A stretch of 28,638 nt of DNA from Chara braunii (lineage: Eukaryota > Streptophyta > Charophyceae > Charales > Characeae). The position numbers and the translations under genes are program-made. Location of the stretch: positions 742,659 through 771,296 of the forward strand of contig BFEA01000010.1 in the NCBI GenBank assembly GCA_003427395.1, written 5' to 3'. Position 1 is the first letter of the stretch, and the number at the start of each line of letters is the position of its first letter. A model generated the notes under the pieces. It saw only the letters and a program-made list of their open reading frames with translations, did not search any database and was not told the origin of the DNA. This document shows, in pieces, positions 8,688-18,095 of this stretch.

Positions 8688-9924
8688 TACGATTTGCGCT
8701 TTTCTTGCGCTTGTCTTCTGCCTTATGCGGTACATACATGCGGTCTGCTTGGTGAGTTGGGCCGTAAGTGGTGTGTAGTGAGGAGGGTGGAGACGAGTGT
8801 AGTGGCGACCCAGGAGGAGAGGGGATCGCCAGGAAGGCTACGTGGTGTAATGCGGGTCTGGACAATCTGATGAGAACTATCTAATGTGTGATTGGTGCTG
8901 AGGTGGAACGGCGTGCAATGCTGGTTGTGCCGAAGCAAAGACTGGTCATCACAATCGGCATCATGTCATCTAGTGAGATTATCTTTGTGGTTGGGGGCAA
9001 CTATTGTACGTTGCTCTTATAACCTTTTCTACCCTCTTCGACACTTCTTACCGTGAGGTTGTGTGTTCCTTCTTGAGAGTCCTCTCATTGCGAGGTGTCG
9101 AGTGCGCTCGACCTTGAGAGTTGGCAATGTTCACGTGGAGCATCTGGGAGAAGATGGGCGGAGCTTTCTGAAGGGCCCTGGACAAAGCACTTGGTCACGG
9201 TCACCATGCCAACCCACCGGGGGTAGAGCACGCATGCTTTGCTGCTTGTCCTTTGTTCGGCTTCCTGCGTTGTTAGATGGGTATTGAAGGGCAGGCCAGC
9301 CCTAAGAGGGAGACGAGACCGGGCGTCTTTAAATAAGCACCGGAAGGGGAACCATTGGTTGTGATCGTCGTCCTGCTGCGACGTAAAATAATTCCTGATG
9401 ACACTTCGGGGCGATCGTTAAATTGCCTCTGAATCAGCCAATGGTTGTAAGGCTCGCTGCACGCGAGGATAATCCAATGCAGGACTGGCCAGCTCAGCAG
9501 ATACTCAGGGCACAAGGGTGGGCCGGACACACACCTTTTAGACACGCTACGCTCTTCGGATTGCTCAAGACGCTGACGTCAAGTGACATTCAAGGGAACT
9601 AAGGGAGGGGTAGGTTTCAGGTGATAAGTTCGAGAAAAAATTCCATATTGTCCTATCCACACAAATGATTCTATTCTTATGTTTTGATTAGTTAGATGTA
9701 CAACCATTTGACATCTGACAAACAACATAGTAGGACGGTATTCTGTTCATTGTGCATTCTGTTCGCGGAGTAATCAGGCTAAAAATAGTTTCGTTTGTAG
9801 GAATCTGTCTTACCTGTTGACCCCAACTGTATCTACTCCGAAATAGCAACCAATTGGTCTGTGCACTACGCTGCGGTAGGCACCTAGAGTGCATTAGTGC
9901 AAACTGTGTACAATGTTGTAGCTT
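8688..9924 (+). other. E2 untranslated leader
   Basis: About 1.2 kb between the primer-binding site and gag. I see no conserved ORF. A hairpin with stem GTCGAG/CTCGAC and loop TGCG lies near 9098-9113. A packaging signal would be expected in such a leader, but I cannot point to it. Confidence 0.55.
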
Positions 9925-10954
9925 ATGAACGACAAGGAGGACACTAGAGAGGACGACTGGATCTTGCGATCGGCAAGGCGCCCAATTGCCCATTTGGCAT
10001 TAGGTCTAGAGGGTGACAGATATCTGTTCCGCCAGCGTAGGGAAAGGTTGCAGCAGAGGAGGGCTAGAGCAACAGAGGCTAGCAGGGCGCTTGTGAGTGA
10101 TGCCGCAGCTTCGGAAGCCATGGCCACCTCTATGCAACAGACTACTTAGGCTGGTAGTTCAGGTTCTGTCGGGTCAACGCTCGCGCAGACTCAGAGTCAG
10201 TCAACTGGCGTAATGGCAAGCCATCCAATAGTGTTGACTTCTGATGAGATCGCCATACAACAAGCAGCATTGCAGGAGGCACAACTACAAAAGGCATTAG
10301 GAGAGAGAAAAGCGGAGAAAGAAAGGATGATTAGAAGAAGAGCCAGGATGCGGTGGAGACAAGCGGATATTAGTGAGTTAGAGGAGATGGACCTGACGCA
10401 CATGACTGATGAGGTGAGGACCATACGGTCTGTCCTGCTAAATGTAGTTGAAATGCAGGACCATCAGACAACCATCCTTAAAGACATTCAGCAAAGTCTG
10501 GCCCTGTTGGCTGGGCGAGCGCAAGCAACGTCGCCGATGTCCGGGCCCAATGCCTGACCCGTTGTACAGCCTCCTCCTTTTGTCCCACCGGTGATTGGGG
10601 TATCCCCATATGTAGCCCCATCATCGGTCGCGATCGTTTCCCTAGGCATGCCGTTATCAGGATGGATATCAGCAGGATCTGGTTTGCAGGTTCCTGTACA
10701 AACAGTATTCACCCAATCTCCGTTGCAGGTTGCGGTTACCACGCAGCCTGCTGTCCCCCAGTCTGTACAGCCGCAGGGTACACAACCCCAGCAGCTAGCA
10801 CAGCAGCCTGTGTCACAGGGTCCACAGCCCGGAGTGATGCAGGGACCGGGACAAACTCAGTGGGTACCCAAAACGGCCATCGCCACTCCCAAATCCTTCA
10901 CAGGGGATAAGAGGGGCGAAGACCTCGACATGTGGTTGAGGGAAGTGCCGGTCT
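9925..10954 (+). pseudogene. E2 Gag N-terminal region with coiled coil and Pro/Gln linker
   Basis: One reading frame from the ATG at 9925 runs to 11004 with two in-frame stops: TAG at 10147-10149 and TGA at 10555-10557. The first part is charged and helical (RQRRERLQQRRARA). The second (10213-10557) contains Glu/Lys/Arg-rich helices and a long heptad-like segment ending at DHQTTILKDIQQSL, likely a coiled coil. The third is a Pro/Gln/Val-rich linker that leads to the capsid. The organisation matches Gag of large plant-type Ty3 elements. Its function is inferred to be Gag multimerisation. The frame is lost at the 37-bp duplication (10933-11006). Confidence 0.7.
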
Positions 10955-11006
10955 ATGTCAAGTGTAAACTGGTTGAGGGCAGTGTCGGTCTATGTCAAGT
11001 GTAAAC
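10933..11006 (+). repeat. 37-bp tandem duplication at the capsid start
   Basis: TGGTTGAGGGAAGTGCCGGT and the bases after it are repeated with two changes starting at 10970. The period is 37, not a multiple of three, so the duplication shifts the gag frame by one. E3 has a single copy of this stretch. Confidence 0.85.
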
Positions 11007-11509
11007 TTACCTTGCCGCACGAGGAACTGCTTGTGGCCGCATCCTATCTAGAGGGTAGTGCAGCACGATGGTTGAGCGATTTAGTGCAACTACAGGGGTA
11101 CGATCATGACTTCCGCGCTTGGGCAGCCCACCAGAAACTGGAGGACTTCCTCAAGATGGTGGAAGAAAGGTGGCATGATCCTCAGGAGGCTCAAAAGGCC
11201 ACTGACGCGATCTTGACACTGCACACAAGGCAGTTTAAGTCAATCAGGGAAACCACCGACGTTGTAGAGCGTCTAATCTGTGTCCCTGGGGTGCACTATG
11301 ACCCCCAAGTTTTACTCACCTCCTACCTGAGATGCTTTCCTATGCCTCGCAGGAATCAGTTGGCAGGTCAGGCCAACATCAACGTTCACAACTTCCCCTC
11401 GTTCAGCAAGAAGGCCCTAGACCTTGAAGCGAAAATAGGGCATGGACATCATCCCACAACGGACGGTAGGAAGAAGACACTGCCTCCCACCCCGTTGGTA
11501 GCAATGTAG
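10955..11509 (+). pseudogene. E2 Gag capsid domain
   Basis: The 184-residue frame carries the family capsid: VYVKCKLTLPHEELLVAASY, EGSAARWLSDLVQLQG, EERWHDPQEAQKATDAILTL, VERLICVPGVHYDPQVLLTS and FPSFSKKALDLEAKIG. This is a retrotransposon Gag-like fold that assembles the particle shell. It aligns with E3 capsid throughout. The frame starts inside the 37-bp duplication. It ends soon after KKTLPP, where about 400 bp present in E3, including the zinc knuckle, are missing. Confidence 0.88.
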
Positions 11510-11684
11510 CTAGTACTTCTCGCAGTGCTTCGGGAAACACGTCGGGCCAGTAGGAATAGTAGTTGCTCCTACTAGGGTCGAGATGGTGGAGACACCCTTA
11601 CCATCTCGAGAGATGGCCCAAGCTACTGACTCCAGCGTCGTCCCTTAAACACGTTCAGACCCATCGAGCCTCTGTTCGACGAAT
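11490..11684 (+). other. E2 gag-protease junction with zinc-knuckle deletion
   Basis: Up to about 11490 the sequence matches the end of E3 capsid (CACTGCCTCC). It then jumps to the CACCCCGTTGGTAG stretch that E3 has about 400 bp further on. CACC-like bases occur at both edges. The following stretch (VETPLPSREMAQATDSSVVP) leads into protease and holds an in-frame TAA near 11646. Confidence 0.75.
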
Positions 11685-13022
11685 GTGTTTGAGTCCTTAG
11701 AGGAGCTAGAGAAGGAGTGGTCTAGATCAGACCTGCTAGCTTCTTGGACGACTCTAGTCAAAGCCCCGAAGGGTGAGATGTTCGTCAGCGAGGTGGTCAT
11801 TGGCGGCCGCAAGGCCGGGGCCTATTATGACACTTGCTCGATTAGGAATTTTATGAGTCGAGCGTGCGTTGAGAGGCTGCGCTTACAGGGGCAAGTGCAG
11901 CGCCTGAGTCGACTTGCGGAGTCGACCTGTGCCAACAAACAGCGCATGGTAGTCAACGACTACCTCCAGGATGTTCAGTCTTGTTTCCCGTACGCAAGAG
12001 GGGAATTGAGACATCGCGTCTCGTTCCTAGTGAGTGACGAACTCCCCATGGATATGTTGTTAGGAATGTACTACCTCTCTGTGGCACAACCCCAGTTTGA
12101 CTGGGACCGAAAAGTGGTCAAACACACTTTGCCAGGTGGAGGGACCGCCAGATTACACAAGTTCAAGGCTAGTAGTCTGATCGAGTCTCATGGATGCATG
12201 TGTGTGGCCGCGTTCTATAACTATTATAAACAAATTCAGGGTATGTACCTAGTTTATGTCTCTGCTGCAGGCGAGCCAGTGAAAATGTCACCGGAGATAG
12301 AGGGAGTAGTTGCCAAGTACCCCGATCTATTTGAAGAACCTACAGGGGTTGTAGAGAGGGAGGTCGTCCACACGATAGAGATTATCCCAGGGTCTAGCAT
12401 CCCGAAGGGTAGGATCTATCGGATGTCTCCAGGCGAGCTCGATGAGCTTCGCCGACAACTCAAGGAACTCGTAGAGAAGGGTTGGATCCGGCCGAGTGTC
12501 TCTCCTTATGGGTCTCCAGTACTATTCGTACCTAAGGAGGAGGAGGGAACACTTAGGATGTGCATTGACTACAGGGGCCTCAATGCCATCACTGTTAAGA
12601 ACAGAGAGCCCCTACCGCGCATCGACGATTTGCTAGATAGAGTGCAAGGGTGTCGGTACTTCAGTAAGATAGATCTGAAGTCCGGGTACCATCAGATTGC
12701 AACCCGGCCCGAGGATCAACACAAAACCGCCTTTCAGACCAGGTACGGTCTGCACGAGCTTGTGGTGATGCCTTTCGGCCTTTGCGATGCTCCTGGCACC
12801 TTTCAGCACGCTATGAATCGGATATTCCATGACTACTTGGATAAGTTTGTCATCGTGTACCTCGATGACATACTTACATATTCCAAGACTGTCGAGGAGC
12901 ACGTTGCACATTTGGACATAGTCTCCTGCGACAACACAAGTTCAAGATCAACGGTGAGAAGTGCGAGTTTGGCCACACCTGTGTCTTGTACTTGGGTCAT
13001 GAGATCTCCGCGGAAGAGTTGA
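11685..13022 (+). pseudogene. E2 protease and RT polyprotein fragment, 445 codons open
   Basis: This is the longest open frame in the window. The protease occupies about residues 30-160. Its active-site segment reads [10 protein letters not shown] (Asp49), with Cys where Gly is expected, then [24 protein letters not shown] leads to RT. The RT motifs in order are [37 protein letters not shown] (motif A Asp330), [20 protein letters not shown] and the catalytic box YLDD (about 392-395). The first ATG is internal to the ancestral frame, since the match to E3 extends upstream. After about residue 410 a deletion of roughly ten bases relative to E3 shifts the frame, so the last 35 residues are not real RT. 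Both RT catalytic motifs look intact, but the Cys in the protease motif would be expected to disable it. Confidence 0.88.
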
Positions 13023-13660
13023 AGCCCGATGACGCGAATGTGGCCAGCAGTCGTGATTAGCCACGTCCTCAGTCTATGACTGAGATGAGATCTTTCTTAG
13101 GGATGACAGGCTACTATAGGACTTTCGTTAAGAACTATAGCATAGTGGCCGCTCCTTTGACTGATCTGACCCGCCTTGACACCCCATGGGAATGGACAAA
13201 CGAGTGCGAGGCTGCTTTCTGACATCTGAAGCATGCGTTGACGCACTACGAGGTCTTGAAACTTCCCGATCCTAATAAGCCGTTTATAGTCACCACGGAT
13301 GCCAGCCAATATGGGATTGGCGCCGTGCTTGCTCAGCAGGAGGGGCCAAAGTTAAGGTAAGTCGAGTACATGTCTAAGAAAATGCCGTCTCAGAAGTTGG
13401 CAAAGTCAACCTATGAGAAGGAACTCTATGCGGTGTACAAGGCTCTGACCCATTGGAGGCACTATCTCCTTGGGAGGTAATTCATCCTCCGAACTGATCA
13501 TCAGACACTGAGATGGATGAGAACCCAGCCGACACTTTCTGACGCTCTGAAGCGTTGGATCGAAGTCATTGAGCAATATGACTTTGACCCTCCATATTTG
13601 AAAGGGGAGTACAACAAGGTTGTTGATGCCTTGTCGCGTAGATCTGATCTCAGGTGCGCT
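12920..13660 (+). pseudogene. E2 RT connection and RNase H, with multiple stops
   Basis: In the frame after the deletion the match to E1 and E3 resumes with RQHKF-like wording, [16 protein letters not shown] and MRSFLGMTGYYR. RNase H follows with TTDASQYGIGAVLAQQ, YEKELYAVYKALTHWRHYLL, RTDHQTLRW and YNKVVDALSRR, so the acidic positions are present. In-frame stops occur at 13058-13060 (TAG), 13220-13222 (TGA), 13358-13360 (TAA) and 13478-13480 (TAA). RNase H would remove the RNA template during reverse transcription. This copy cannot make it. Confidence 0.87.
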
Positions 13661-14054
13661 GATTACTAACTCCGATCTGACAGGCGATGTTACTCACTCT
13701 TTGGTGGAAGCCTATCGAGAGGACCAGTTTATGTCTGAGATCATACGCAAACTAGAGGCGAAGGACAAAAAGACTTCAACCACGTTTGAATTGGTCAACG
13801 TCTTGATGTTCCTTGAAAGGCAGGGAATAAACGATTGTGTGTCCCAAATAGAGAGTCCTTGCGTAGTTTGTTTTTAGGCGAGTGCCATGATGCCACCAGC
13901 CATTTTGGGTATAAGAAGACCGCGACCAATCTGCTGTTGCGGTTCTGGTGACCCACGATGATGCGAGACGCCGAGTTGTACGTAGAGACTTGTTAGGTAT
14001 GTCAAGGTATGTCAAAGAGACGAGCCACGTACTCAGGCTCCTCTTGGGCTGCCC
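13661..14054 (+). pseudogene. E2 integrase N-terminal part, cut off
   Basis: The spacer (SLVEAYREDQFMSEIIRKL, FELVNVLMFLE) and the HHCC zinc finger are readable: CHDATSHFGYKKT supplies the histidines, and YVETC-stop-VC the cysteines. The Gln between them is a TAG at 13994-13996, and a TGA at 13949-13951 replaces one of the tryptophans before the finger. A frameshift after the INDCV segment splits the piece. A partial duplication of GGTATGTCAA near 14000-14016 follows. Homology to E3 ends at about 14054 with GGCTCCTCTTGGGCT, so the catalytic core is absent. Confidence 0.83.
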
Positions 14055-14867
14055 CGAGCTTCCTTGGTGCGGCACTACCTGCTGGGGCCTTCCAGGTGCA
14101 GCGCCTATCCAGGTGATGAAGATGGTGTCCACCATAGCCAGGTAGGTACCTCGCCACTCTCCTCCTCAACCCTCTTCTCCCTCCTCCTCCTATCGGTAGA
14201 CGTCCACCATAGCCGAGGTGAGAGCTTCCGACCTTCTTCCTCCTAGCGTGTTGTAGTACCCAACGCTCAAGAAGTGTGTTGCCAAACTTGCACACCGAAG
14301 AATGTGGCTGGACTCTTCTCTCTGCCTCGAGATATAGCGGCCTACTTGCCTCCTGGGCGGTGACTTCAAGGCCACTCGGCCTCCCAGGCAACCGGTACCT
14401 CCTCCCTTTTAGAGGGAAACATCATTGCAGACTCTAATATTACCTGTACAGGCCCTAAACTCAAACTGGATGGACTGGTACCCGCCTAGACCTAACCTAC
14501 CGCTCTTGGGCCTCTAAAAAATGCCAACTTTGTCTTCTTCTGATCGGCTTCAAGTACCCGGCACGTCTACGTCTACTGGGTGCGGTACCGGCCTACGTGC
14601 TACTCGAGTGTTTTTTAAGTGTCACGGGCCTCTTGCTCCGCCACTTTCACGGCCACGGGTAAGTACCGACCCTACGGGCCTCCCTACAAGCAAGTACCCT
14701 TGAGGGTCACACACACACACTCATGCCGATAAGCACGTCATCAAGCACGCACACACAGAGACTTAGAAAACTCAGCAAACTCGACAGAATGCGGGAATCT
14801 CAGCAAGGCATCCATTCCATCGGCATAACTCAGAAATTAGTAGTGTTCTCAGTCTGTGTTATGGCAG
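14055..14867. other. Unassigned stretch after the E2 breakpoint
   Basis: No known domain or LTR signal is evident. GTCCACCATAGCC occurs twice, near 14128 and 14201. A pyrimidine-rich CTCCTC patch lies near 14155-14190, and a short CA repeat near 14708-14720. Open frames are at most about 130 codons and lack motifs. Where the sequence came from is unknown. Confidence 0.5.
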
Positions 14868-15345
14868 GTCATTACAGTGAACTAAGTCTAAGTGGCATTG
14901 CTTTAGATGCTCACCATGTGCTGGAGCTATAGGAGTTGGTTCAATTCTTGCATTTTTTGAGTTAAGTTTATTTAACTTGGTTCGATTCTTGCATTTCCTG
15001 GGCTAATTTATTTTTCCAAATTTGGCTTTGTATAAACTTTGGAAAGCAACTTCCGCTAAGGGAAGTGCTGTCCAAATTCTTACAAAACCGAAGTTCAACT
15101 TTTGTCAGAGTTTTATATCGGGCTTAGTAGAAATCTGGAACGCCTTCTTTTCCAGGGGAAGTGCTGCCCAAATTCTTACTAATTCATGGAGGTAGACAAA
15201 ATGTGACTTAGTAAAGTCGGCATCATTTTCAGATTTGGTGTTTAGCTTTGTTCGAATTTTGGAATGACATTTCTTTAGAGGGAGTGGTGCCGAAATTTCT
15301 ACAAATCTAAAGAGTTAGCCATTTGAAAAGATACCTGTATGGCTG
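14868..15345 (+). repeat. Dispersed repeat with three hairpin units (family H2), right copy
   Basis: This is the same family as 7233-7742. Unit 1 (15038-15076) is the clearest: TTTGGA pairs with TCCAAA, AGC with GCT and ACTTCC with GGAAGT around a six-base loop. Unit 2 spans about 15135-15171. Unit 3 (15254-15298) has a long outer stem GAATTTTGG/CCGAAATTT. The inner stem bases differ among the six units of the two copies while the outline persists. Non-coding. Confidence 0.7.
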
Positions 15346-15537
15346 AGGTAAGGGGTGTGAGCAGAGAGTGGTTGAAGTTGACCCCGTGTAGTGCGTGGTG
15401 TGTCAATGTGAAATCCTTGATGTGATTGCAGGTATGATTGTGGTTCAGACTCTAGATTTGACTTGCCTGCGATCACTCATATATCTTTGAAGTCACACTG
15501 TGATTGTGAGAAGTGATCGTCTCTGGTCTTATAACCC

Positions 15538-15558
15538 TATATATATATATATATATAT
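15538..15558. repeat. (AT)n microsatellite
   Basis: About ten AT units immediately precede the left arm of the foldback. Confidence 0.9.
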
Positions 15559-16326
15559 GCCAGCGGCGTGTCTGGAGTGTATTTTTTGGCTGTGACAGAC
15601 CTTTCTTTGTTTCGTGGATGTTTTGTTGGCTTGTGATGGGGTGTGAACCGACAGTCTGTAGAGTTTTCCATCTGGTGTGGGTGAGTGATNNNNNNNNNNN
15701 NNNNNNNNNNNNNNNNNNNNNNNNNNNNNNNNNNNNNNNNNNNNNNNNNNNNNNNNNNNNNNNNNNNNNNNNNNNNNNNNNNNNNNNNNNNNNNNNNNNN
15801 NNNNNNNNNNNNNNNNNNNNNNNNNNNNNNNNNNNNNNNNNNNNNNNNNNNNNNNNNNNNNNNNNNNNNNNNNNNNNNNNNNNNNNNNNNNNNNNNNNNN
15901 NNNNNNNNNNNNNNNNNNNNNNNNNNNNNNNNNNNNNNNNNNNNNNNNNNNNNNNNNNNNNNNNNNNNNNNNNNNNNNNNNNNNNNNNNNNNNNNNNNNN
16001 NNNNNNNNNNNNNNNNNNNNNNNNNNNNNNNNNNNNNNNNNNNNNNNNNNNNNNNNNNNNNNNNNNNNNNNNNNNNNNNNNNNNNNNNNNNNNNNNNNNN
16101 NNNNNNNNNNNNNNNNNNNNNNNNNNNNNNNNNNNNNNNNNNNNNNNNNNNNNNNNNNNNNNNNNNNNNNTGTAAGTGATAATCCACCTTAACCAAAATC
16201 AAAGTAGACTATCACTCACCCACACCAGATGGAAAACTCTACAGACTGCCGGTTCACACCCCATCACAAGCCAGCAAAACATCCACGAAACAAAGAAAGG
16301 TTTGTCACAGCCAAACGCCGCTGGCA
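15558..16326. mobile_element. Foldback element with arms over 100 bp around an assembly gap
   Basis: The left arm (15558-15689) is the reverse complement of the right arm (16211-16326), starting TGCCAGCGGCGT and ending ACGCCGCTGGCA. Only a few substitutions separate them, plus about 16 extra bases in the left arm after the first 12. The interior is unknown because 481 bases are N. The form fits a long-TIR DNA transposon, a MITE or an artefactual inverted join. No target duplication is obvious. The left flank is an (AT)n run. Confidence 0.75.
15690..16170. other. Assembly gap, 481 N
   Basis: No sequence. Open frames reported through it have no meaning. Confidence 0.99.
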
Positions 16327-16422
16327 CTAGAGGCACAGCATGGCCGCGTAGTGACGACCCCGACCACGGTCGCTCGACCTGACCGGAGAAAACCGTAGCA
16401 AGAAGCTAGCGAAGTCGTAGTG

Positions 16423-16438
16423 TATATATATATATATA
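16423..16438. repeat. (TA)n microsatellite at the E3 LTR end
   Basis: About eight TA units abut the end of the E3 3' LTR, so E3 may have inserted at or near a TA run. Confidence 0.85.
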
Positions 16439-17357
16439 TGCAAGGAAATGAGCAATAGCGAACCCCAACAATCAAACAGCATCATACATATGAGTCCAGA
16501 TAGTCGTGACCTCGAACCAACAACAGAATTGCATCACGAGATTCACCAAATAAGAACACACCAAGAGTTCATAATTGACAATGCTGAAATAGTCCAATCA
16601 TCATCAACGAAGAACCAGAGTTGATATCCTATCTGGCGCTCGGCGCCCAGACTACATGTGGCAGATCCTATCTAGCCTATGCTACGATGCCGAAAGATGA
16701 CGTCAACAACTTTCCTGAAGTACGAGCATACAGCGACCTATGTCGCATGCTTCCAGCACTAGGTATGTCTCTCGCCACACTCACAACCTCGTTCCCCAAC
16801 TCACAGATGCCACTAGCACCCAAGGACCACCCTGCACTTCACCCAGCTTACAGCAGCGCAGCTCGGCTATGGCTGCGTGCTCCTTCGCTGCTCGCCCGTG
16901 AGAGCGTAGGTGCCAGCCAGCAAATAGCGCAGCAGCGCTTGCGCAACATGCAGCCAGCACCTGGATGCCGAATGAGGAGGCAGGCCCTTTGCTATATCGA
17001 AGTGGCCTACCTGCGTCCAGTCTCGGGAAGCTTCCAGTAGGCCTCAGTAGCCTGAGGTCCAGCACGATCGAGAACAGGCCTGGGGCCTGCGGTAGTTGCA
17101 TGTGCCCAACTGCCTTTGGCATGTGTGTGGCCCAGTACCCGTATCCAGCCCAGGGCCTGCTTATCATTCATTCACACAGGCGGCCCAGGGCCTGGGTTTC
17201 CTCAACCAACTGGCGCTGCGCAACTGCCTGAATTTCCTTTGTTGCGCAGAGGCCGAAATAAGGCCCTGAAGGCCTCGTCGAGCCTGCCTTCACTTAGGGC
17301 GGCCGACGGGCTGTAGCAGAGTGGCCGAAAGGGGCTCATAGGGGCAGTGGCCTCACA
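16439..17357 (-). repeat. E3 3' LTR (about 919 bp)
   Basis: On the minus strand it starts TGTGAGGCCACTGCC directly after the polypurine tract and ends CCTTGCA, matching the E2 LTR end to end. Together with the E2 LTR it forms a long inverted repeat with about 7.8 kb between the copies. Open frames within it mirror those of the E2 LTR and are not genes. Confidence 0.88.
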
Positions 17358-17370
17358 TTCCGTCCTCCTT
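17358..17370 (-). promoter_or_regulatory. E3 polypurine tract
   Basis: The minus strand reads AAGGAGGACGGAA immediately before the LTR start TGTGAGG. This is where plus-strand DNA priming occurs in LTR elements. One C interrupts the purines. Confidence 0.75.
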
Positions 17371-17385
17371 AGCTTCAACAGTCCT

Positions 17386-18095
17386 CTAAGAAGCTGATTC
17401 TTCGATCATCGGGCGCTTTCCTTTCTGCAGAGATTTCTCATAATGAGCTACAACTTGAGGAGCGGTCTGCATGAGTTCTTCCCTCGTGAACCAGCGGTCC
17501 TCCTTGGGATTAGTATGATGTCGGAACCGAACGCAGTACTGCAGCTTCGGTTTTGGAGGACGTCCCCTGCCTGTGGGTCTCTGAACTAGCAGCTCCCTGT
17601 GATCCACGATGTCATCAATGTCCACTTCTCCATCCATGGTTGGGGGCAGCATTGAACGACGAGAAGGAAACTCATCTGTTTCCTTGAAAGGTGCAAGCTT
17701 GGAGGCGTGAAAGACAGGGTAAGTTCGGAGATGACCAGGGATCCGGATAACATAAGATGGCCCATCCGGATCTGTCCCAACGATGTCCAAGACTTCCCAG
17801 GGTCAAAAGTACTGGGGCATGAGTTTGCGGGAAATCCCGTGCTCTTGTCTCAATTCTAAAGACTTAACCTAGACTCTGTCCCCAACCTGAAACGTAGAAG
17901 GACGGCGGTGTCTATTTTCGGACTCTATCATTGCCGCCTGTGCCTTCTGCATCTGTTCTATAGCCTGCTGCATCTTCTGTTCATACCGATAAGCAAATTC
18001 TAAGGTACCTGGTGCAGCAAAGGTCTGATTCTCAGGAAGAGGAAAGTTAGTAAGCTGTTTGGGCTCACCCCGGTGGCACTGTGTACAACGTTATT
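17386..18095 (-). pseudogene. E3 integrase C-terminal domain and chromodomain-like tail
   Basis: The open part at the 3' end (134 residues) has YVIRIPGHLRTYPVFHASKL, the usual end of the Ty3 integrase C-terminal domain (compare VFHVSLLKPY). A linker follows, then DIVDHRELLVQR and YCVRFRHH, DRWFTREEL and VAHYEK. This tail has the layout of a chromodomain (strand, strand, C-terminal helix) but lacks the typical WKGY aromatic set, so I call it chromodomain-like. In chromoviruses this domain guides integration to marked chromatin. Upstream, the integrase C-terminal domain is broken by a TAG just after the core (about 18094), a one-base loss near 18047, a TAG near 17868 and a TGA near 17804. Confidence 0.8.

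Larger units (their letters stand above)
7743..14054 (+). mobile_element. E2: Ty3/gypsy retrotransposon, 5' LTR to integrase, 3' part lost
   Basis: The order is LTR, iMet-like primer-binding site, leader, gag, protease, RT, RNase H and the integrase zinc finger. E2 and E3 share the LTR and all coding domains and so belong to one family. The element breaks off at about 14054 inside the zinc-finger/core linker of integrase, where E3 continues and E2 switches to unrelated DNA. The rest of integrase, the chromodomain-like tail and the 3' LTR are missing. The gag zinc knuckle is also deleted, and stops and frameshifts occur in every domain. Confidence 0.9.

Noticed and set aside
8860-8900. CTGATGAG resembling a hammerhead ribozyme core
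   Set aside because: The matching GAAA strand and the three stems are not present nearby.
9925-14054. E2 as an intact, active element
   Set aside because: In-frame stops, a 37-bp frameshift duplication, a knuckle deletion, and loss of most of the integrase and the 3' LTR exclude autonomy.
15513-16202. Open frames of about 220 codons
   Set aside because: They are produced by the 481-N gap.
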